Part shown: positions 7,540 to 16,600 of the stretch, in pieces
Layout of the letters: every line of letters begins with the position of its first letter
How positions within the stretch are numbered: the stretch's first letter is position 1
NCBI GenBank assembly: GCA_964370305.1
Contig: CAYJIU010000038.1
Location: 1-17,609 of the forward strand
DNA length: 17,609 nt
DNA from: CAYJAD01 sp964370305
Lineage (GTDB): Bacteria > Desulfobacterota > Desulfovibrionia > Desulfovibrionales > Desulfovibrionaceae
Direction: 5' to 3'
Made by a program: the position numbers and the translations under genes
Notes under the pieces: generated by a model
What the model was told of the DNA's origin: nothing
What the model saw: only the letters and a program-made list of their open reading frames with translations
The model's database searches: none

Positions 7540-7687
7540 CATTTCATTTAAAAAGTTATAGCCATCAATAAACATTTACTTAAACAAAGTAATAATATAT
7601 AATTTACATGTTAAAAATATGTTTTAAATTTTTAATGTGTTATATAATTAAAATTATTTTAATTTGTACTATATTCTGGGGGCATTT
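7540..7687 (+). promoter_or_regulatory. AT-rich upstream region of the giant repeat gene, with palindrome
   Basis: About 150 bases are almost pure A/T. A TATAAT at 7643-7648 is a candidate -10 box with a poor -35 (TGTTTT at 7620-7625). It overlaps a perfect 9-bp palindrome, AATTAAAAT and ATTTTAATT around one T (7646-7664). Such stretches upstream of large surface-protein genes are often bent and bound by nucleoid silencers; here that is inference. Confidence 0.35.
7678..7682 (+). promoter_or_regulatory. Ribosome binding site of the giant gene
   Basis: GGGGG follows AT-rich leader and lies five bases before the ATG at 7688. It supports this start over the overlapping out-of-frame ATG at 7608. 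Confidence 0.55.
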
Positions 7688-10600
7688 ATGGCTAATAATT
7701 ATTATGGCGACGACAAAAGTGAACTCATCATCAATTCATCCTTTACTGGCAATGGGAACAAGAGCCTTGACCCTGGGGACAAGCTTTCCGGTGCGGGGGA
7801 TATTCTTTCCGGTGATATCAATGATGCCATAAAGTCAACCATTGTGGGGGGTAAGGATACCATTGGCGTAAAAGACGACAATGGGGATTATTACCTTCTA
7901 GAAAATGACACCATTGTGGGTGATGCCGTAAATCTTAATGCTAGCATCTTCACCGGCGGAGCCGATAAAATTACCCTTGCGAGCATGGGTGACGTTGCTG
8001 ATCCTGATAATATTTCTGCCACAGTTATTGGTGATGCCATATCTGCCAATGGCGGCAGTACTCGTGGTGGAAATGACACCATTATAGTTGAAGGTGCTGT
8101 TACTGGCACCATTATTGGTGATGTGGAAGAAGTTACCAATACCACCTTTACCGCCGGCAATGATAATATTCAGCTTAAGGGCAAGGTGACTAATGCTGAA
8201 ATTTATACCGATGCCAAGAATTATAATGGCGCAAACACGCTCTTGGGCGGTAATGATATTGTAACCCTTGGGCTAAAGGGAAAGGACACAATCCTTGTAA
8301 CAAATTCCACCATCAATCTTGGTCATGGTAATGACAATTTTACGGCCCACTCTACCCTTGGGGAGGGTACGCGAATCGAAGGTATGGACGGTAATGACCG
8401 CTTTACCATAGCCAATATGACCGCAGGTAACATTGACGGCGGTGACGGTAATGACACAATTTCCGCTACCACCATGACCGGAAATATTGATGGCGGTGCT
8501 GGTAATGACATCTTTACTGTAACATATTTTACCGGAAGTCTAGGCAGTGAGAGCTTATGGGGCGGTAGTGGCAATGATAAAATAACTATAACCGAAGCTA
8601 CAAATGTTGATATTAATGGTAACGATGGTAATGATACTATTTTCATTGCCATCAGCAGTACAAATAGCAATATTAATGGCGGTAGTGGTAATGACAGTAT
8701 TACCGTAAAAGCTTTTACCGGAAGCCTAGGCAATAATAACTTATATGGCGACGATGGTAATGATAAAATAAACGTAGACACAGCTACCAATGCTAATATT
8801 GGTGGCGATACTGGTAATGACACCATTACTGTGGCCAATCTCAATGGTGGATCCATTGAGGGCCTTGGTGACAATGATAGCATCAACGTAACTACAGCTA
8901 CAAATGCTAATATTAGCGGTGATATTGGTAATGACACCATTACTGTGACGCATCTTAAGGGCGGTTTTATTTGGGGGCGCGGTGACAACGACAGTATTAA
9001 GGTCACTAATACTAGCAATAATGCCAGTATTGAAGGTGGTACCGGTATTGATATTATAACCGTGACTAATCTTATTGACAGTACAGTATCTGGTAATGAG
9101 GATGCTGATAATATTAATATTAGTAAAAAGGCCACCAATTCAACAGTTTATGGCAATGATGGTGATGATAGCATTAAAATAACCACGGCCACGGGCAGCA
9201 GCGTTGACGGCGGTACTGGCACTGACAGTATTGCCATAACCAACTTGTCAGGCGATGGTCTTAATGGTCAAGTGGATGGCGGTACAGATGATGACAGCAT
9301 TACCATCACCACCATGACCGATGCTAAAATTACTGACGCCGGTGGTAACGATAGCGTTAAAATAGTAACCTTAAAGGGTGAACATAATAGTATTAACCTT
9401 GGTGACGGTGCCGACACCCTAACCATCAATAATTTTACGGCCAATAAGGCCAATGTTGCCTCAGAAAATGCCCTCAACATGGGCGCTGGTGATGACAGCC
9501 TAAACATACTTGCTAAAAAGACCAATTATACTGATACGGACTTTGCCGACGCCCTTGGCACAGGTAATGACACCCTTAATGTCAACTGGGCATTTAATGG
9601 TGAGTTTAATTCTCCTGATGCTGACGGTGACACCCTCATAACCAAGGGGCTTGGGGCTGATGCTGTGCTTAATTTTGGGGCTGGTGATGATAATCTTACC
9701 ATTACCGGTGCAGCTTCTGGCAATAAAAGCGTTTTAACGGATACAGACACAAAACTTGTCGAAAGCCTTGGCGCAGGGCAGGATACCTTAAACGTAGGCT
9801 GGGCTTTTAACGGGGCTTTTAATACTTCCGATGGTGACGGCAAAACCCTTATAACCAAGGGTCTTAACGCTAGTTCCACGCTACAATTTGGTGCTGGCAA
9901 TGACGGTTTGCAAGTTATTGGCGCACTTGCCAATAGACAAATTAACACCCTTGGCGGTGCTGATACCGTAAGTGTTTCTTCCACCGCCACCAATGTGCAG
10001 GTGGATTTAGGTGCCGGTTCCGATGCCTTTAGCGTTGGTAGCATGGGCAAGGGCTCAACCCTAACCTATGACACTGACGGTGCGGATAACATAACCATTA
10101 AGGGTGCTTATAATGCTGGATTTGTTACATCAACCACGATTATTGATGGTGAAGGTGGAGAAGACACTACTATTACCTTTGACGGCCTTGCCACTGGCGA
10201 CGATGGCGGCTCTATCACCCTTGATACCCTTGGCTCTGGCAAATTACAATTTGGTGATGGTGCCGATAATTTAACCATCAATAAAAATATTGCTGGAACA
10301 GCTACAGTAAAAAAAGAAATTTCTACCCTTGCAGGCAATGATAGCATTGATCTTAAGGGTACTGTGACCAATACCATTGTTGATGCTGGTGACGGTGTAG
10401 ATATTGTAAGCATTGGTGCGCTTAGCACTGGTTCTACACTTAAATATAATGCTGACGGTGCTGATAGCATTACCATTAAAGGCACTTATAATGCCGGATT
10501 TGCGCAGACCACAGTGGGTGCAAATACCTTCTACGGCCTTGCAACCGGTGATGATGGCGGTAGCATTACCCTTGATACCTTGGGCACTGGCAAGCTGCAA

Positions 10601-13600
10601 TTTGATGATGGTGCAGACACACTAACCATTAATAAAGCTCTTTCGGGCAGTCTTGGCCTAAAAGATATTTTCATGCAATCTGGTGATGATAGTGTTATCT
10701 TAAATACAGTTAATGGCGCCGTCATTAGCGGTGGTGATGATAATGATGATATTTCAGCCACTGGACTTGGGGCTACGGGCGTCTTAAATGGTGATGGCGG
10801 AGAAGACACCATACAAATTGGTCGCGAATTTACCGATGCCGATAGCTTCAAAGCTACAGCCACCATGAAGAGTGGTATTATTGATGGTGGTGATGATAAT
10901 GATACCATATACATTGGCAACACCTTAGATACAGATGCTGATGGAATAATTGAAGCTATAAAAGGCACTCTTAGCGGCGGCAAAGTCTATGGTGGGCTTG
11001 GCAATGATACTATTACCACAACCACCCTTAGCGGCTCTGCTCTTATGGATGGTGGTGCTGATAACGACACATTTACTATCACCAATATAAGCGGCGGCAC
11101 CATTGAGGGCGGACTTGGCAATGACACAGTAAATATTGCTGGCACTTTCAGCCGCGGTACTATTAATGCTGGTGATGGCAATGATACCATAAATATCAAT
11201 AGTTTTACCACATCAACCATGACTGGTGGCACCATTAATGGTGGAGCTGGGCAAGATAAAATTAATGTAACCAGCTTCAAAGGCGGCGTCATTAACACCA
11301 ATGACGATACCGAGGTTGATACTTTCGAAATAGAAACCATGACTGGCGGCACCATAAATTCCGGTGCTGGTGATGTAATTGATATACAAAACATGAACGG
11401 CGGTGTAATTAATGATAGTGCGGATGATAGCGGCAACATTGTAGTCGAAGAAACCATGACCAAGGGCACCATTAACGGCAATGACGGTGATGACACTATA
11501 GGTGTATCTACCATGAATGGCGGCATAGTTAATGGTCAAGATGGAGATGATTACCTTGTTCTAGGCCACTTAAATGGTGGTACGGTCAACGCTGGCGAAG
11601 GTGATAATTTTATTAGTATTTATACGGCTCTAAACGGTGGCAACATTCTTGCTGGCAAGGGCAATGACACGCTTATTCTTTCTGATGGTGTTACGCTTAG
11701 CGGCAAATACAGCATTAATCTTGGGGCTGGTGACAATGAAATCCAAGTACAATCAGACCTAAGCGGTCAAGCTCTCACCCTTGGTGCAACACATGATAAT
11801 GTTGTTTTACAAAAAGACGTAAGCCTTGCAAAAATCAACCTTGGCACCGGCAATGATACTATTAACGGCTATATTAATGATACTAGCACTACCGATGTTG
11901 TCATTGATGCGAGTACTGGCAATGACTTCATGAGTTTTAATGTCCTTAATGATGGAAGCTTCATCTACGGCGGTGCAGGTAATGATATCATTGAAGCTGT
12001 GGCCGTAAATAATGCCGTCATTGATGCTGGCACCGGTAATAACAGTATTACCATTGGCGGTGGTAGCATAGCGAACAATGTAGATGCTAGTGTTATCACA
12101 GGTAATACTGGGCATGATAATATTCTTGTGCATGGCAAGCTTATTAATGATAGTTTTATTTCTGCAAGTACTGGTAATGATAGCATTAATGCAGACCTTT
12201 GGGATGATGTTAATTCTGCCGTTAGCGGTAAAATACATTATGACAATAAGGGGCAAGATAGCATCATCCTTAAGACCTATGCCGAGGGCATGGTGGCTGA
12301 CGTAAAAGGTGATGTTACTGCTATTGACGATGACCCTGATACAACTAGCGTAGATGAAACCGTATACCACGCTCTTTCCACCGGCACTGACGGTGGTAGT
12401 ATTCAGATTGATGCCTGGGCAAGTGGTGCCATCACCTTTGGTAATGGCAATGATAAATTTGTCTTTGATTTTTATGGTGATGGCACAAACACCTTGCATG
12501 GTTCGCTGTTTTTTGGTTCCGGTACGGACACCATTGATATAAATGGTGATTTTGATGGACATGCCATTAGCTATGACAATCAAGGTCAAGATTATATTAG
12601 GCTAAATAGCTACATAGAAGGCATGGTGGCTGACGTAGCAGGTAATACTACGGACGATGAAGGTAAAGCCTACGCCCTTTCCACTGGCACTGACGGCGGT
12701 AAAATTGAACTATATGCATGGGTAAATTCTGGCACGGATGAAAATCCTATTTATGGCGAAATCACTTTTGGCAATGGTAATGATCACTTTATCTTACATA
12801 CTGGTGCTACCGTAAGGGCCCTTGATTTTTTCAAAGGGCAAGACACTATAGATGTTGCTAGCCTAAACTCCACCATAACCTATAATAATGATAAATTTGA
12901 CACCATTATTATTGAAAGTGAGTACACAGGCACGGGTATTCAAACCATCAATGGCACAGATACCATTAATGGCATCAGCACTGGTGCTGGCGGTGGTTAT
13001 GTGTCTGTAGCCAGTATTAAAACAGAAGCTGGTGCCAATGCTTTGGAATTTAGTAACTCCGTTGATTATTTTAATATTGGTGTATTAAATATTGTTGATG
13101 ACGAAGGAAAGCCCGTGGCCGATGCTCCTACTATTGAGCTTTTGGCTGGCAATGATATCTTACAGGTTGGTATTTTAACTAATGGTAGCATTGATGTCGG
13201 AACTGGTTTAGATGCCATAACTGTAAACCAACTGGCTGGCGGTAGTATTATATATGATACGGATGGCCTGGATAATATTGTCATTAAGGGCGTATATGCG
13301 GGCACTGGTATTAAATATTATGGCGAAGATGCTAACGGCGATGACACTCTCGTTGAAGGCATAAGCACCGGTGCTGACGGCGGTACCATTATAATTGCTG
13401 AAATTAATGACGAGGATGGCGTTAATACCTTAGAATTTAGTGATAAAGCAGATAGATTTGAAATAGCCGTACTTGATGTTGATGGGCTTAATACAGCAAG
13501 CCAGCCTATTGGTGATGATACCATTAGCCTCAAATCCGGAAATGATTCCATTGCCATAGGTGACATAGCTGCCGGTACTATTGATGCCGGTCTTGGTAAT

Positions 13601-16600
13601 GATGGTGTTTTTGGTATTAGTCAATCTGGTGATTGGTATAAGGGGGCTACATTTACAGGTGGCGCGCTTGTGGGGGATGCTACAACAATCACAACAGATA
13701 CGTCTTTTACCGCCGGTGCGGATCGTTTTCTTCTTGATAGCCTAAGCGGCACAGCAAAAATTTATGGCGATGCCCAAAGTGTAACAGCTACCAATAAACT
13801 TACCATCAAGGGCGGTAATGATACTATCACCATATTAGGTAACGTTGCAGGTGATGGTATAGATACAGTTGCAAATACCGTCAATTATGTCACCATCGTT
13901 GGTGATATGGAACGTGTGGACAATGCTAAAACCTTCACTGCTGGTAATGACAGTATAACATTTTATGGCAATGTGGAATATGCTGAAATTTATACCGATA
14001 CAGTTTTTGACCCATCCAATGTTACCACTGTCAATGGCGGCAATGATACTCTAACCTTACGGCTTGATACACAAGGATGGCCAACTACCTTCAGCAATAC
14101 GTTGATAGACCTAGGCCATGGTAGCAATATCCTAACGGCCTATGCTAGCTTAAATAGCACGAGCATCGAGAGTGGTACTGGCGTTGATAAAATTAATTTA
14201 GATACTTTTGAAAATGGTTCTAGCCTGAAAAGCGGTGGCGGGAATGATGTCATCACGGTAAATCTTGTAGGAGAGAGTAGCATTGATACCGCTGCGGGTA
14301 ATGATAAAATTACTATAGAAAATCTAAGTGGTACCGATACTGTCGATCACTTCATTAACGCTGGTGCTGGCAATGATACTCTGAATATAACCAGCATAAG
14401 TGGTGATGTTGTAATCAACGCTGGTGACGGCAATGACCATATGACCATTGATGACATTACCGGCGGCACTCTTAATGGTGGCAGTGATATTGGTAATGAT
14501 ACCTTCATCATAACTACCATGACTGGCGGCACGGCTAATGGCGGTGCTGGTAATGATAGCTTTAATTTAAGCACAGTGAGTGGTGGTATAGTAAACGCTG
14601 GCGATGGCAATGACATATTCATCGTAAAATCCTTTGAATCCGGCACTCTTAGTGGCGATGATGGCAATGACAAATTTAACATAACCACCATGACTGGCGG
14701 TACAATTGAAGGTGGTACGGCAAATCTTAAGGGCACTGATTCCATCACGGTTAAAAATGCAAGCAATGCAGAGATTTATGGGGATGACACCGCTGCATTT
14801 GATGATGCTTANNNNNNNNNNTACAATGACATTATCAAAATCACAGGCACAAGCACGGATACCGATATTTATGGCGGTTATGGCATTGATAATATAACTG
14901 TTACCACCATGACTGGCGGCACAGTAAATGGCCAAGATAATAACGACATCATAAAAGTTACTACCATGAATGGCGGCAGCGTTGATGGCGGTAATAATGA
15001 TGACACCATTACCATAACCACGGCAAGAGGCGGTAGCGTCTTGGGCGGTGCTGGTGATGGTAATGATAAAATTACCGTAACCACTGGCATGGGTGATGAA
15101 GTAAACGGCGGCTTTAGCCTTGATGGAGGCGCTGGCAATGACACTATTGCCATGACCACGCTTAACCGCGGTAGCATTGAAGGTGGTATTGGTGTTGATA
15201 CTATTACCGTTAAAAATGCCTATGCATCCAGTATTTATGGGGATGAAAATGGTGGTAGTGATACAACTGCCTACAATGACATCATTAAAATCACCGGCCT
15301 TGCAGAAAATACAGACATCTTTGGCGGCTATGGTAATGACGCCATAACCGTAGGCACGGCCACGGCTGGTAGTGTTATTGATGGCGGGGCTGGCGATGAT
15401 AATATTAAAGTAACCACGCTTACCGATAGTAGTATTAGCGGCGGTGCTGGGAATGATGACGTCTATGTAACCAGTCAAATAAAAACTGCTGTTGGTTTTG
15501 ATAATGCTGGCGGTTCAGATGAAATATTCCTCACTGGCGGCATTGGGGCAGGTGCTGAGGTGACCCTGTCTGGCAGTGGCGATTTTAATATAGCCAAGTC
15601 CTACAATGCCAAAAACGGATACACCGGCTTTAATATGAGCGGTGGTACGCTTAACGGTAGCGCAGGTGTTGACAATATCCATTTAACCACCTTTAGCGGT
15701 GGTCACATTAACACTGGCACTGGGGCAGATAATATCAGCGTTGCCAATGCTATCAACAAAACTGTAAGCTTTGAAAATGGTGCTGATGCTGACGGTGCGA
15801 CCATTGATACTGACAATCTATATCTAACCAAGGGCATTGTGGCTGGTGCCAATATTACTCTTAGCGGTGACGGCGGCTTTAATGTGGCAAAAAATGACGC
15901 TGGTGACGGCATTGCCATGACAGGCGGCACTTTAACGGGTTCTGCTGGGGCAGATAGCTTTAATGTGTTGCTAAGCGGCGTATCCAAGGGGCTGCTTGTG
16001 GGCGGCGCGGGCGCGGATGTATTTAATATTGGTACTAGCACTACTAAAGCAAGCTCCATTACCATTGATGATTTTGAAATTGGTACAGATATCCTCAAAA
16101 TTAATGGTCAAGAAATCACTGTAGAAGTAGGAGAATCTTTTGCTAAAAATGGTGATGTTACCGTTTATTTTAATACTGTGTATGTTCCTTCTTCTGGTGA
16201 GTTACAATTTGAGAACCTGAGCAATCAAACCATTTATGGCACGGGTGGTAAAGATACCATCACCATCAGCGGCACTGCCACCAATAGCACCATTAATGCC
16301 CTAGTTAGCGATGACAGCATCACCGTGGGCACCATAAATGCTAGTACTATTAACACTGGAGCTGGTGCAGATACCACCACCATTAACAAAGTCATAACCA
16401 AGGCCGCAACCATTACCAATGAAGACGGCGCAGATGAGCTTTACTTTAAAGCTGGTATTGGTGCAGGCGGCAAGGTAAGCCTTGAAGGTGCTGGCGGTTT
16501 TGTGGTGGCGGCGGGTTATGACACAACAAATAATGCCTACGCTAAGTTTAACCTAGCCAGCGGCACCCTCACGGGTAGTGACGGGGCAGATACCTTCCAT

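Noticed and set aside
7688..7790. Classical autotransporter or Sec-exported adhesin N-terminus
   Set aside because: The first residues are polar and acidic with no hydrophobic core, so no signal peptide or ESPR-like extension is present.
7608..7832. 74-codon plus-strand frame with a hydrophobic start
   Set aside because: It overlaps the giant gene in another frame, its hydrophobicity comes from the AT-rich leader, and it has no ribosome site; the GGGGG site serves the ATG at 7688.
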